The translations under genes and the position numbers were made by a program. The notes under the pieces are model-generated. The model saw only the letters and a list, made by a program, of their open reading frames with translations. It did no database searches and was not told where the DNA came from. A stretch of DNA of 52,373 bases from Alphaproteobacteria bacterium (GTDB lineage Bacteria; Pseudomonadota; Alphaproteobacteria; Caulobacterales; Maricaulaceae): the NCBI GenBank assembly GCA_016124665.1, contig WGNH01000041.1, forward strand, positions 1-52,373, read 5' to 3'. This document shows positions 27,530-36,364 of the stretch, in pieces (the first letter of the stretch is position 1; each line of letters opens with the position of its first letter).

Positions 27530-28411
27530 CTAAGGATCAAGGCGCGGAACATAGGCCTGAAAGCGTTCTACATTTGAACCGAAGCGGACCCTCTGGGCTC
27601 CGATGGCGATCGGCGCGTCAGCCGGGCATTGTCCGGCATTGACAAAGGATCCGCGCGGTCCGGACGCACTAAAATCCTCATCCGCAACACAAAGCCTGCC
27701 CTCATGGGCGGGTGGCGCTACGCCATTATCGGCCCGCCGGGCCGCAAACCATACTTCACCACCGGCGGGGAAACCGCGATAGACGTCCCGGCAAAGCGTA
27801 GCCGGTATCCGTACCCAGCCCGTTATCTCGAATCCGATGAAATCAGCACTGGCACCGGCGGCAATCTCCGCGTCCACCGGCCAGGTATTGCAGACTTCCA
27901 GCGTGTTGAGCGGAGTAGCCAGGCCATCGTGGCCTGGCTGTGTCTGACGGCAAAGCGTGGCATCGGCCAGGGGAAAATCATCGCAGCCATAGCGCACCTG
28001 CACGCGGCCCCATCCTGAGCGGAAGGGCGAAACCGGCAATCGCTGGAAGCCGGTCAGGCGCTCATTATCGCCACATCCTTCCGGTCTGGCACGGCCGAAA
28101 TAGGTCTGGGCCGGCATGCAGTAGCGGACATCGGCGGTGTTGCCGGCGGGCCAGCGCCAGCTGCCGGAAATGGCACCCAGCCAGACTTCATTTCCCACGA
28201 TGTTGCCCAGATTGCCTTCGAGGCAGTCACCTGGGGCAATCTCGAACCAGCCCCGTACAACGCGCTGATCCGTCGGATCATTGCGATAAGCCGCCGCAAT
28301 ACCGATCACGAATGGCGCATCATTGCAGGCGTTCAGCAGAACCGGACGCGGTGCCTGAGCCTGTGCAGCGGCACTCAGGCAGAAGGCTGCCAGCAGGAAA
28401 AGAACACGCAT
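27530..28411 (-). CDS. Secreted protein with two DUF1036-like repeats
   Basis: Protein of 293 residues with a signal peptide (1-19) and two homologous halves. The first half has LNACNDAPFVIGIAAAYRND, GWFEIAPGDC and VRYCM. The second has LEVCNTWPVDAEIAAGA, GWVRIPATLC and GRLCVADEDF. This CN...GW..I...C pattern is DUF1036, a domain of unknown function common in alphaproteobacterial secreted proteins. Paired cysteines suggest disulfides in the periplasm. The gap to the phosphatase gene downstream is about 60 bases, so co-transcription is possible. Confidence 0.78.
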   Translation of the reverse strand: MRVLFLLAAFCLSAAAQAQAPRPVLLNACNDAPFVIGIAAAYRNDPTDQRVVRGWFEIAPGDCLEGNLGNIVGNEVWLGAISGSWRWPAGNTADVRYCMPAQTYFGRARPEGCGDNERLTGFQRLPVSPFRSGWGRVQVRYGCDDFPLADATLCRQTQPGHDGLATPLNTLEVCNTWPVDAEIAAGASADFIGFEITGWVRIPATLCRDVYRGFPAGGEVWFAARRADNGVAPPAHEGRLCVADEDFSASGPRGSFVNAGQCPADAPIAIGAQRVRFGSNVERFQAYVPRLDP

Positions 28412-28458
28412 GGGGCGAGTTTAACCCACTGACACCGGAGAGCCAGCGGGAAAGCCTG

Positions 28459-29196
28459 CTATTCGGCAGCCGGTGCCGGATAAGCCTCGAATCGCATGGG
28501 CTGGCCGATGACATCAATCCGGACCACCTGGCGCAGCCCGTCATAACCAGTGACGTAGATGTCGTTCTCCGGCGACGCGCCACGCAATTCCAGGCGCAGC
28601 GTATCAAACCTGCCGGCAATGGTCTCGATCTCACCGCCCTCAAATGCGGTGATGGTCACCGTGCCAGGCGCGCCGGCCAGCGAGGAAAACCAGTCAAACC
28701 CGATTGAGTCTCCGGCCTCCAGCGGCAGCGTCTGGGACAGGAAGAAGACAGCAGCCCGCATCACCATGCCGTCGGTTATCGGTGTGTTGATTTCCGCGGA
28801 TTGCTGCCCGGCAAGCGGCTGGGTGAAAGTCCGCCTGCCGACCATCACCCCGTCCTGCTCCGCGGCCTCGACGGACAGGATGGCGGATTGCTGGTGGAAA
28901 CGTACCGCGACATCAATCGGGGCGAGCGTGTCTGCATGAACAGAGCCGGTCATGGTTTCATACAATTCCTGACTGGCCAGCATTGAGCGGTCATAGAACC
29001 GGATGACGCCACTATCGTCATCCCGCACCCAGCCGAGGCGCATGAAACCGTCCGCCTCATCATTATTGATCAGTTGAAGGTGCATTTCTCCCGATTGCGG
29101 CAGGGCGGCAATGGCTTCTGTGCGCCAACCGTCCCGGGCAGGCGCGGCCCCCGCGGCCGCAATGGCCGGAATCAAGGCTATAAGGATTGTTTTCAT
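28459..29196 (-). CDS. Secreted protein of unknown function (DUF3108-like)
   Basis: Protein of 245 residues with a short signal peptide (MKTILIALIPAIAAAGAAPA). The mature part is mostly beta and lacks cysteine. The order of strands and the closing segment (RFDTLRLELRG, then DGLRQVVRIDVIGQPM) recall DUF3108-type periplasmic proteins, but the match is by general pattern. No enzyme residues stand out. It precedes the DUF1036 gene by 47 bases in the same direction. Envelope function is likely from export; anything more specific would be a guess. Confidence 0.65.
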   Translation of the reverse strand: MKTILIALIPAIAAAGAAPARDGWRTEAIAALPQSGEMHLQLINNDEADGFMRLGWVRDDDSGVIRFYDRSMLASQELYETMTGSVHADTLAPIDVAVRFHQQSAILSVEAAEQDGVMVGRRTFTQPLAGQQSAEINTPITDGMVMRAAVFFLSQTLPLEAGDSIGFDWFSSLAGAPGTVTITAFEGGEIETIAGRFDTLRLELRGASPENDIYVTGYDGLRQVVRIDVIGQPMRFEAYPAPAAE

Positions 29197-29289
29197 GATG
29201 TCCCCCGGTGTGCTCTGGCCCCTCGGACCCTGACAGGAATTGTGCCGGGGAATACTGAAAAATTGTCCATGGTCATCACATGCGGGTGA

Positions 29290-29829
29290 TTATCCGCCAA
29301 AGAGCATCTGCCACATCAGGCGTCCCGGCATGAAGGCAAACAGTCCGGGAACCACCAATGCGCCAAAAAACAGGCCGAGCGCATCACCACGGTGCTTGGC
29401 TGTCCGCTTTGCCCGCGCACTCATGATGATGCCCACAATACCGAGCAAAGTCAGCGGTACAAAAATATGGATGAAGCTGAAACTGCCATTATTGAGCTCG
29501 CGAATGAAAATGGCGGTCAATGCAGCGGTCAGCATCAGGCCGAGCCAGACATAGCCCAGCGTGCGGTGCGGAATCGTGCCTTTTGGCGCAAAAAGCTGAA
29601 CCAGCCCCAGTCCCAGTGCGGCCAGCGCCGATCCGGCATGGATCTGGATGATCAGGGGTGCACGGGCGAAGGCGGCAAGGTCGAGGCTGACCCGGCTGTA
29701 TTCTCCGGCAAAGGCGCGGACAAATTCGCCCAGACCGAAGCCATTGAAAAACCCGGCCTGGGCAAGGGCGGCACCGATGACAATGGCCACCAGCCCGAAA
29801 CCAATTGCGAAATCACGTATCAAGTTCAT
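29290..29829 (-). CDS. DUF2306 family membrane protein
   Basis: Membrane protein of 179 residues with about four to five spans. The family core is visible: PLIIQIHAGSALAALGLGLVQ, then KGTIPHRTLGYVWLGLM and a C-terminal pair of spans. A His in IQIHAG and another in PHRTLG recall DUF2306/DUF4405-type haem-binding-like proteins, though function is unknown. The ATG at 29829 has CGGAGGACAGG just upstream; a longer open frame to 30567 is antisense to the LytTR gene and is rejected. The gene diverges from the LytTR regulator; such pairs recur in Caulobacterales and the regulator probably controls this gene. Confidence 0.82.
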   Translation of the reverse strand: MNLIRDFAIGFGLVAIVIGAALAQAGFFNGFGLGEFVRAFAGEYSRVSLDLAAFARAPLIIQIHAGSALAALGLGLVQLFAPKGTIPHRTLGYVWLGLMLTAALTAIFIRELNNGSFSFIHIFVPLTLLGIVGIIMSARAKRTAKHRGDALGLFFGALVVPGLFAFMPGRLMWQMLFGG

Positions 29830-29921
29830 CAGCCTGTCCTCCGGCAAATCTGCGATACCGCTTGATTGCCGCGGGTTCGGACCGGGCGGAACCGGCACTT
29901 CGCAAACGGGCTGTTTCCCGA

Positions 29922-29961
29922 CGCGAATGGCGCTAGGTTTCCATTCACGAAACGTGAATGG
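29922..29961. promoter_or_regulatory. Candidate LytTR operator: direct and inverted repeats
   Basis: CCATTCACG (29941-29949), AAA, CGTGAATGG (29953-29961) is a perfect 9-bp dyad. A half-site CGCGAATGG occurs again at 29922-29930, in direct orientation, 31 bases from the right half-site, about three helical turns. It lies between the divergent DUF2306 and LytTR genes, 13 bases before the LytTR start. LytTR proteins bind spaced 9-bp half-sites, so autoregulation and control of DUF2306 are plausible. Confidence 0.6.
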
Positions 29962-29973
29962 AGAGCAGGTTCC

Positions 29974-30708
29974 GTGCAACGACTGATCGATTGGCTGAAG
30001 GCTCATGGTGCCGGCTATATGTTCGTGGCCGGCATCGGCACATTCCTGGCCATTCTGGCGCCCTATAATACGGGCGGGCTGGGCTGGCCGTGGGTGTGGA
30101 TCTACTGGGTGTCGCTGATGATACTCGGCGGGGCCTCCGGAAATGCCGCAGCGTGGCTGCTGGGCCGCCTCGCGCCCGGCCTGACCCCGCTCGCCGCCTA
30201 TACGGCCATAGCCTTCATGGTGGCGGTGCCGGTCAGCGCGGCTGTGATCGCGCTGCAGGCTGCCGTCGGTTTCACTCCGCCCTTCGTGCAATGGCCGGTC
30301 ATATACGGCTTCGTGCTGGTGATATCGGGAGGTGTGACGGCGTTGACCTATCTGCTCGACCGTCCGGACGATGCGAATACCGCCCCCGGGGCCGGGCGGG
30401 CGCTGACCGACAAGCTGCCGGTCCGGCTCCGGACCGCCGACATTCTCGCCCTGCAATCGGAAGATCATTATCTGCGGGTGCATACTGCTCGCGGCGATGC
30501 GCTGATCCTTATGCGGCTCTCGGATGCCATGGCCGCGGTTGAAAATCTGGAGGGCGCGCAGACCCACCGCTCCTGGTGGGTGGCGCGGACGGCGATCGAA
30601 AATGCGGAAAAATCCGGCGGGCGGGCCGAGCTGACCCTGACCGGCGGGATTACGGCACCCGTGAGCCGGAGCTTCTATCCGCTTCTGCGGGAGAAGGGCT
30701 GGATTTAA
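29974..30708 (+). CDS. Membrane-anchored LytTR family transcriptional regulator
   Basis: Protein of 244 residues with four membrane spans in the N-terminal half (about 13-30, 40-52, 72-96 and 106-127) and a C-terminal LytTR DNA-binding domain (about 147-240). The LytTR signature is clear: ILALQSEDHYLRVHT, LMRLSDAMA, HRSWWVA and PVSRSFYPLLREKG. There is no receiver domain, so signalling is presumably through the membrane part. The start is a GTG at 29974 preceded by GGAGAGCAGG; upstream codons back to 29866 overlap the operator. It diverges from the DUF2306 gene, and its stop overlaps the converging acetyltransferase stop by four bases. Confidence 0.88.
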   Translation: MQRLIDWLKAHGAGYMFVAGIGTFLAILAPYNTGGLGWPWVWIYWVSLMILGGASGNAAAWLLGRLAPGLTPLAAYTAIAFMVAVPVSAAVIALQAAVGFTPPFVQWPVIYGFVLVISGGVTALTYLLDRPDDANTAPGAGRALTDKLPVRLRTADILALQSEDHYLRVHTARGDALILMRLSDAMAAVENLEGAQTHRSWWVARTAIENAEKSGGRAELTLTGGITAPVSRSFYPLLREKGWI

Positions 30709-31253
30709 CGCCGCGCGAACCAGTCCTCACGGGACTGGCCCCAGACATCGACGATCATGCCAAAACCCGCCACTTCCGCCTTGTGGCCCAGATTGCGCGA
30801 GCCGAGTTTCTTCGCAACACCCTGTGATCCGGTATTCTTCTCGTCGATCAGGTGGATCACCGAGTCCCAGCCGAGCTCGTCAAAGGCCCAGTCGATGGAG
30901 CGCGCGGCGGCCTCGCTGGCATACCCCTTGCCCCAGGCTTCGCGCTTGATCGTCCAACCGACTTCCGGCTGCGGCCAGCCATGCGGAAACCAGGGGCCGA
31001 CACGGCCAAGCCATTCGCCGCTGGCCTTGTCCTCAACCGTGAAAAATCCGTATCCGCGCAAGGCCCAATGGCCGATGATGCTGGCGATAGCGCGCCAGAC
31101 CATGGGCGGCGATTGCGTGCCGCCGATATGGCGCGCGGTTTCCTCGTCCGCCATGGCGGCGGCGAGCGGTTCGAGATCACGCTCTTCCGGGACGCGCAGG
31201 ATCAGGCGCTCTGTTTCAAGACGGGGTCCGAATGCTGACACATCCATCACCAT
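30705..31253 (-). CDS. GNAT family N-acetyltransferase (RimL-like)
   Basis: Acetyltransferase of 182 residues. The opening LETERLILRVPEERDLEPLA and the acetyl-CoA motif AWGKGYASEAAARSIDWAF are typical of the RimJ/RimL branch; VIHLIDEKNTGSQGVAKKLG is the C-terminal helix-strand of the fold. The acceptor is unknown. The ATG at 31253 has AGGAG six bases upstream. It is the second RimL-like gene of the window (the other is at 8561-9106), and the two are only distantly alike. It diverges from the TspO-like gene. Confidence 0.88.
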   Translation of the reverse strand: MVMDVSAFGPRLETERLILRVPEERDLEPLAAAMADEETARHIGGTQSPPMVWRAIASIIGHWALRGYGFFTVEDKASGEWLGRVGPWFPHGWPQPEVGWTIKREAWGKGYASEAAARSIDWAFDELGWDSVIHLIDEKNTGSQGVAKKLGSRNLGHKAEVAGFGMIVDVWGQSREDWFARR

Positions 31254-31397
31254 GACTCACTCCTGCAACCATTGTCTGTTGCGGGAATAGGCCCGACGGC
31301 CGCATGTGACAAGGCGGGCTGCCATGGCTTTGCCATAATTGGCGCGAAAATTGCGCATGAGGGATGTTCGCCAACACGAAAGTGAGCCCGCCCTCTC

Positions 31398-31910
31398 ATG
31401 TCTCCTGCAAACCGTCCCACAATCATACGCCTTGCGGTGTACTGGATCCTTGCGGCGGCCATGACCGGCATCATTTCCGGACTCGCCTTTGCGACCGGCA
31501 TTGTATCGTGGGTGTATGAGGATCTCAGCCGGCCGCTCTGGCTGCCGCCGGTGATGATCCTGACCTGGCTGTGGATTGCCAAGACCATGCTGATGGCGCT
31601 GGCGCTGTGGACGGTGGACCGTTTCGGACACGGATGGGAGCGCCGCCTGGTAATCGGCCTGATCGTGCTGCTCTATCTGGCTTCAGCCGGATGGATTACC
31701 GGCTTTGTCATCTTCCGGGACCTGACCTTCGGATTTTATGCCATTCTCGGCAGCTGGGTGCTGACAACGCTGACCATGCTGGTCATCGGACGGGCGCAGA
31801 AAGCCGCCGCCATCATGATGTGGCCGGTCTTTTTCTGGACGACTTTCATGCTCACCGTCTCGTTCGAGCTGATGCGGCTCAATACCGGCATGCAACTCGC
31901 CGCCTTCTAG
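31398..31910 (+). CDS. TspO/MBR-like membrane protein
   Basis: Five-span membrane protein of 170 residues. The pattern of spans, the SRPLWLPPVMILTWLWI segment after the first span (compare the TspO W-x-P-P region) and the C-terminal MMWPVFFWTTFMLTVSFELM followed by RLN resemble TspO/MBR translocator proteins, which bind tetrapyrroles and sterol-like ligands. Several canonical TspO aromatic residues are replaced, so the assignment is moderate. No ribosome-binding site is clear at the ATG. Its TAG stop overlaps the converging peroxiredoxin stop by four bases. Confidence 0.6.
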   Translation: MSPANRPTIIRLAVYWILAAAMTGIISGLAFATGIVSWVYEDLSRPLWLPPVMILTWLWIAKTMLMALALWTVDRFGHGWERRLVIGLIVLLYLASAGWITGFVIFRDLTFGFYAILGSWVLTTLTMLVIGRAQKAAAIMMWPVFFWTTFMLTVSFELMRLNTGMQLAAF

Positions 31911-32527
31911 TCCGCCGCAAGCTGTGCCAGCACATCCCCGACCGTAATTCTCTGACGATAGCCGCGCTCCTCGCCATATCCCGGCTCGTGCCAGTATTTG
32001 CCCTCGATCAGGCCGTCCGGACCGACGATGAATGTGATCGGATACGGCACGCCATAAGCCATGCTGTCCGGGTCGGTATAGACCGGATCACGGATGTCCA
32101 GAGCGTCCACCAGGGTTGAATCCGGGTCGGAGAGCAGGGTGATGCCGATTGACCGGCGTTCGGCAAAAGCCTGGATTATATCGACGCTGTCATAAGTGAT
32201 TGTCACCACGCCATAGCCGAGCGCGGCAAACTGATCGGCGGCGGCATTCACCTCCATCGTCTGGGTCTGACAGAAAGGACACCAGTCGAGCGAGCGGTTG
32301 AAATAGATGACGGTACCGTTCTCCCCGGCAATGTCTGCCAGCGTCCGCATCTCACCATTGGCATCACTGAGGCGGAAATCCGGCATCGGACTGCCGACAG
32401 GCGGACCGAGCGCCCCGGCTGTATCACTGGCCGCCGCCAATGCTTGCGCATTTTCCGGCGGTGTTTCGCCACCGCCCGAACAGGCAAACAGTCCCAGCGC
32501 GATGACCGGCGTCAGATATTTCATCAT
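31907..32527 (-). CDS. Peroxiredoxin/thioredoxin-like lipoprotein
   Basis: Exported thiol-redox protein of 206 residues. Lipobox LFAC (Cys16) follows a short signal peptide, then a disordered Gly/Pro/Ala linker, then a Redoxin/AhpC-TSA domain from about residue 45. The active site is DWCPFCQ (Cys83 and Cys86), closer to thioredoxin-like CxxC than to classical two-Cys peroxiredoxins. The ATG pair at 32524-32527 has AAGGGG six bases upstream; the open frame extends to 32584 without family support. It is likely an envelope-anchored peroxidase or thiol reductase. The gene lies about 100 bases downstream of mdh. Confidence 0.82.
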   Translation of the reverse strand: MMKYLTPVIALGLFACSGGGETPPENAQALAAASDTAGALGPPVGSPMPDFRLSDANGEMRTLADIAGENGTVIYFNRSLDWCPFCQTQTMEVNAAADQFAALGYGVVTITYDSVDIIQAFAERRSIGITLLSDPDSTLVDALDIRDPVYTDPDSMAYGVPYPITFIVGPDGLIEGKYWHEPGYGEERGYRQRITVGDVLAQLAAD

Positions 32528-32625
32528 GGATAGCCCCTTGTTTCTTCCCCGGGGAGAACTGGCGCTATCGTGGCGTGCGGTCAAGGCCGCTCACGGGGAT
32601 ATGGCGGAGATGTCAGCCAGCGTGA

Positions 32626-33653
<1,028 letters not shown>

Positions 33654-33665
33654 GAGGGCGGATCG

Positions 33666-34451
33666 TCACCCGGTGCTGTAGAAGATGTCGGACGCATCCT
33701 CCCCGCGCTTCAGCCGTGGCGTCTGACCGGCCATACGGCGGAATTCGCGGGTCATATGGGCCTGATCGGCATAGCCAGTTTCCATCGCGATGTCCGACAG
33801 CGCGCCAGAGCCGTTACGGATCGCCTGACGGGCCAGATGATAGCGGGTGATCTGAAGGAATTCGCCGGGCGTGAGTCCGGTCCGGCGCATGAAATCCCGG
33901 TCCAGCGTGCGAATCGAGACATGGGCCGCACCGGCGAGCGCCGACGGGCGCATAGACGGGTTCTTTTCCAGCCGGGCCATCGAGGCGCGCACCCGCGCTC
34001 CGGCCGGAGATGCAGGCGAAGGGTCCAGAAGCAATTTGCCAGCGGCCGCCGCGAAATCTGCGAGCGGTTTTTGTGCGGCGTCCACCAGCGCATGGAGCAC
34101 CGGCCCCGGCATGATCTCTGCCAGATCCCGGCTGCGATTGCGCAGATGCCGCGGGGCCTGCGTGATCGCCCCCACACCGTCCGGGCGCAGACGAATGGCC
34201 ATAAGCCGCATGGGGGAGGTCCGCTTCAACTCCAGAACCCGCGTCAGCGGGCCATAGATCATGTGGCGGGGCTGACGCTCCCAGACCTCACCGGTTTTCT
34301 CCAGCGGCGGCGCGGCCAGGTGAAAGATGATCTCGCATCGGGTATCCGGCGCAATCCGGTCCTCGCCGGGTCCCGATTCCAGCTGCCAGACACCTTCGAT
34401 CACGTCATGACCGTCAACGGGTAAAAACATGTAGGCAGGCGCGGTGTCCAT
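33666..34451 (-). CDS. AraC family transcriptional regulator
   Basis: Protein of 261 residues with an N-terminal sensor region (about 1-140; DUF6597-like, IIFHLAAPPL and LKRTSPMRLMAIRLRPDGVG) and a C-terminal AraC double helix-turn-helix (about 160-250). The latter is recognised by SIRTLDRDFMRRTGLTPGEF and LSDIAMETGYADQAHMTREF. The ligand is unknown. The ATG at 34451 is used; a TTG nine bases earlier is possible. It diverges from the DUF6265 protein gene across about 60 bases, so that gene is a likely target. Confidence 0.9.
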   Translation of the reverse strand: MDTAPAYMFLPVDGHDVIEGVWQLESGPGEDRIAPDTRCEIIFHLAAPPLEKTGEVWERQPRHMIYGPLTRVLELKRTSPMRLMAIRLRPDGVGAITQAPRHLRNRSRDLAEIMPGPVLHALVDAAQKPLADFAAAAGKLLLDPSPASPAGARVRASMARLEKNPSMRPSALAGAAHVSIRTLDRDFMRRTGLTPGEFLQITRYHLARQAIRNGSGALSDIAMETGYADQAHMTREFRRMAGQTPRLKRGEDASDIFYSTG

Positions 34452-34510
34452 ATTCTTCAAGACCTGGCAGATGACCGGTCATAATGTGCAGGGAAACCGG
34501 AGGAAATGCC

Positions 34511-34951
34511 ATGCTGAAACCCTTGCTTGCCACCAGCCTTTTCATGACCCTGCCTGCGCTGGCCGCGGCCGATGACCTGTCCTGGATGGAGGGACACTGG
34601 CGCAGCGAGGCCGATGGCCGGGTGTCCGAGGAAATCTGGACCAATGGCGAGGGCGGGCTCTATCTTGGCGTCAATCGCAGTCTGCGGAACGGACAGGCCA
34701 GCGGTTTCGAATATCTGCGGATCATAAATACTGACGAGCGGACGGCCTATTGCGCCCAGCCGGGCGGTGGCGAGGCCGTCTGCTTCGACCGCGTGGAGAG
34801 CACCGAACACGCCGTGACGTTTGAAAATCCGGAGCATGATTTCCCGCAGCGCATCACTTATGTACGCGAGGGTGACACGCTTACGGCGACGATATCGGAC
34901 CTGTCGGGCGAGCAAGCCTTCAGCTTTGGCTGGACGTTGGTGGAGGACTAA
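34511..34951 (+). CDS. Secreted DUF6265 family protein
   Basis: Protein of 146 residues with a Sec signal (MLKPLLATSLFMTLPALAAA, cleavage near residue 20) and a single small beta-rich domain. The motifs LSWMEGHWRSEADG, EEIWTNGEGGLYLG and ENPEHDFPQRITY are those of DUF6265, an uncharacterised family of exported proteins that recall lipocalin-like barrels. GGAGG seven bases before 34511 fixes the start. It diverges from the AraC gene and its TAA stop overlaps the converging XRE gene stop by four bases. Confidence 0.82.
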   Translation: MLKPLLATSLFMTLPALAAADDLSWMEGHWRSEADGRVSEEIWTNGEGGLYLGVNRSLRNGQASGFEYLRIINTDERTAYCAQPGGGEAVCFDRVESTEHAVTFENPEHDFPQRITYVREGDTLTATISDLSGEQAFSFGWTLVED

Positions 34952-35163
34952 TTCTCCTCCAGATAAAACACATCTTCCACCGGCACACCGAGCGCGGCGG
35001 CCAGCCGCAAAGCCAGAATAGCCGAAGGCACGAAGACCCGGTTCTCAACCGTATTGATGGTCTTGCGGGTGACCTGGACTCTCGCAGCCAGCTCTGCCTG
35101 AGTCAGGCCGCACCGGGCGCGGTGTTCTTTCAACCGGTTTCCAAGCGCCGGAGCTGACATCAC
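34948..35163 (-). CDS. Small XRE family transcriptional regulator
   Basis: Helix-turn-helix protein of 71 residues consisting of a Cro/C1-type domain only: RLKEHRARCGLTQAELAARV, VTRKTINTVENRVFVPS and ALRLAAALGVPVEDVFYLEE. It resembles the small YozG-like regulators often found with small membrane proteins. It is translationally coupled (ATGA at 35160-35163) to the upstream four-span membrane protein. The GTAACG dyad at the operon promoter is the likely binding site. Confidence 0.93.
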   Translation of the reverse strand: MMSAPALGNRLKEHRARCGLTQAELAARVQVTRKTINTVENRVFVPSAILALRLAAALGVPVEDVFYLEEN

Positions 35164-35618
35164 GCGGCCTCGTCGTCCGGTTCATGTCCCAGCCTCGCCA
35201 TTGCGATCAGCGGAATGAAGACGCCGAGAACCAACAAAGTGCGAATGGCGATGACAGCGCTGAATTCGATGAAAGTCGCGGCCGCAAGCAAGAGCGCCGC
35301 ACCGGCGATCATTCCCGTAAATCCGTACATTACCGCGCGCGCGCGGTTTTGCAGGAATAGCTCATCCTGGAGAACGGAACAGGCTCCGGCGCGCTTTACA
35401 GCTCGCTGATAGATCAGCAATAGCAGCATTGCCCCGGCCCAGGCGACGGCTCCGGCAATGAGAGATATTTGCAGCGCGAACATGCCAACGGATTCGGACC
35501 ATGCCGCCGCCTCGGCCAGATCAATGCCCAGCGTCGCGCCCTGCCAGAGCAGGAATGACATGCCCGCGAGCATCAAAACCTTGTTTCGCCTGCGTTGCAG
35601 CCTGCTGATCTCATCCAT
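35160..35618 (-). CDS. Four-pass membrane protein coupled to an XRE regulator
   Basis: Protein of 152 residues with four spans in two pairs (about 14-34, 43-67, 98-118 and 122-140) separated by a basic/polar loop. No family motif recognised. The ATG at 35618 is chosen because GGAGG (35624-35628) lies five bases upstream; the earlier ATG at 35630 would place its own ribosome-binding site within the operator. Such a membrane protein beside a 70-residue XRE regulator is a common but little-studied pairing. Stop and start overlap with the XRE gene (ATGA). Confidence 0.75.
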   Translation of the reverse strand: MDEISRLQRRRNKVLMLAGMSFLLWQGATLGIDLAEAAAWSESVGMFALQISLIAGAVAWAGAMLLLLIYQRAVKRAGACSVLQDELFLQNRARAVMYGFTGMIAGAALLLAAATFIEFSAVIAIRTLLVLGVFIPLIAMARLGHEPDDEAA

Positions 35619-35630
35619 GACATCCTCCAT

Positions 35631-35679
35631 GTAACGTTTAAGTGATATGATACCTATACGTTACTCAAAGAGTAGTCAA
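35631..35679 (-). promoter_or_regulatory. Promoter and dyad operator of the membrane protein-XRE operon
   Basis: On the minus strand TTGACT (35679-35674), 17 bases, TAGGTA (35656-35651). GTAACG (35631-35636) and CGTTAC (35659-35664) form an exact 6-bp inverted repeat; the upstream half lies in the spacer and the other half just past the -10, near +15. A further GTTAC occurs at 35681-35685. The arrangement suits autorepression by the XRE protein. Confidence 0.58.
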
Positions 35680-35692
35680 GGTTACATATGAA

Positions 35693-36364
35693 TTATTGCT
35701 TCATCGCCATCAGCACGCCGTCGCCAATGGCGGTGAAGGCGATCTCGACGCGACCATCCTCGCGCAACTTATCGGCAATGGCGCGCAGGGCCTCAGTGTC
35801 CTCATCCCGCTTTTCCGGATCAGCGACCGAGCCGGACCACAGGACATTGTCGAACAGCATGATGCCGCCGGGCCGCAACAGGCTGAGACCGGCGGTGTAG
35901 TAATCGGGATAGCCGGTCTTGTCGGCGTCCACGAACATCAGGTCGACGCTTTCGGCCAGGCCGTCATTCAACAGGCCAATCAGGCTCTGGCGCGCATCGC
36001 CAATGACGGGCTGGATGATGTCGGCGACACCGCCTTCCTTCCAGTAATCCTCGGCGATACCGATGAAGTCATGGGACACATCACAGGCGTAGAGGCGGGC
36101 CTTTGACCCATGCATTTCCTTCATGGTTTCCGCAGTCGCCAGTGCGGAATAGCCGGTGAAAACCCCGACCTCGACCGCTGTCTTCGCGTTCACCATGCGG
36201 GCGATCAGCTTCATGAAAGCGCCCTGTTCCGGGCTGATCTGCATCATCTTGTCCTCGCGCGCATCGGTCTCGATGCGGCAGCGTTCCAGCGCCGGGGATT
36301 CGGCGCGGTTGGCATTGCGGACATAATTGGTGAGGGTCTCGTCGAGACTGATGGAGCGGGACAT
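35693..36364 (-). CDS. SAM-dependent O-methyltransferase (caffeoyl-CoA type)
   Basis: Class I O-methyltransferase of 223 residues of the Methyltransf_3 family. Motifs: VEVGVFTGYSALATAETM for SAM (about 60-80), LYACDVSHDF (motif II), VDLMFVDADKTGYPDYYTAG with the metal-binding Asp pair, and GGIMLFDNVLWSG. These enzymes methylate catechol-like hydroxyls with a divalent metal. The natural substrate is unknown. Its ATG overlaps the zapE stop by four bases, so it is co-translated with zapE. Confidence 0.93.
   Translation of the reverse strand: MSRSISLDETLTNYVRNANRAESPALERCRIETDAREDKMMQISPEQGAFMKLIARMVNAKTAVEVGVFTGYSALATAETMKEMHGSKARLYACDVSHDFIGIAEDYWKEGGVADIIQPVIGDARQSLIGLLNDGLAESVDLMFVDADKTGYPDYYTAGLSLLRPGGIMLFDNVLWSGSVADPEKRDEDTEALRAIADKLREDGRVEIAFTAIGDGVLMAMKQ

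Noticed and set aside
29830-30567. N-terminal extension of the DUF2306 gene
   Set aside because: It is antisense to the LytTR gene; ATG 29829 with CGGAGG is the clear start.
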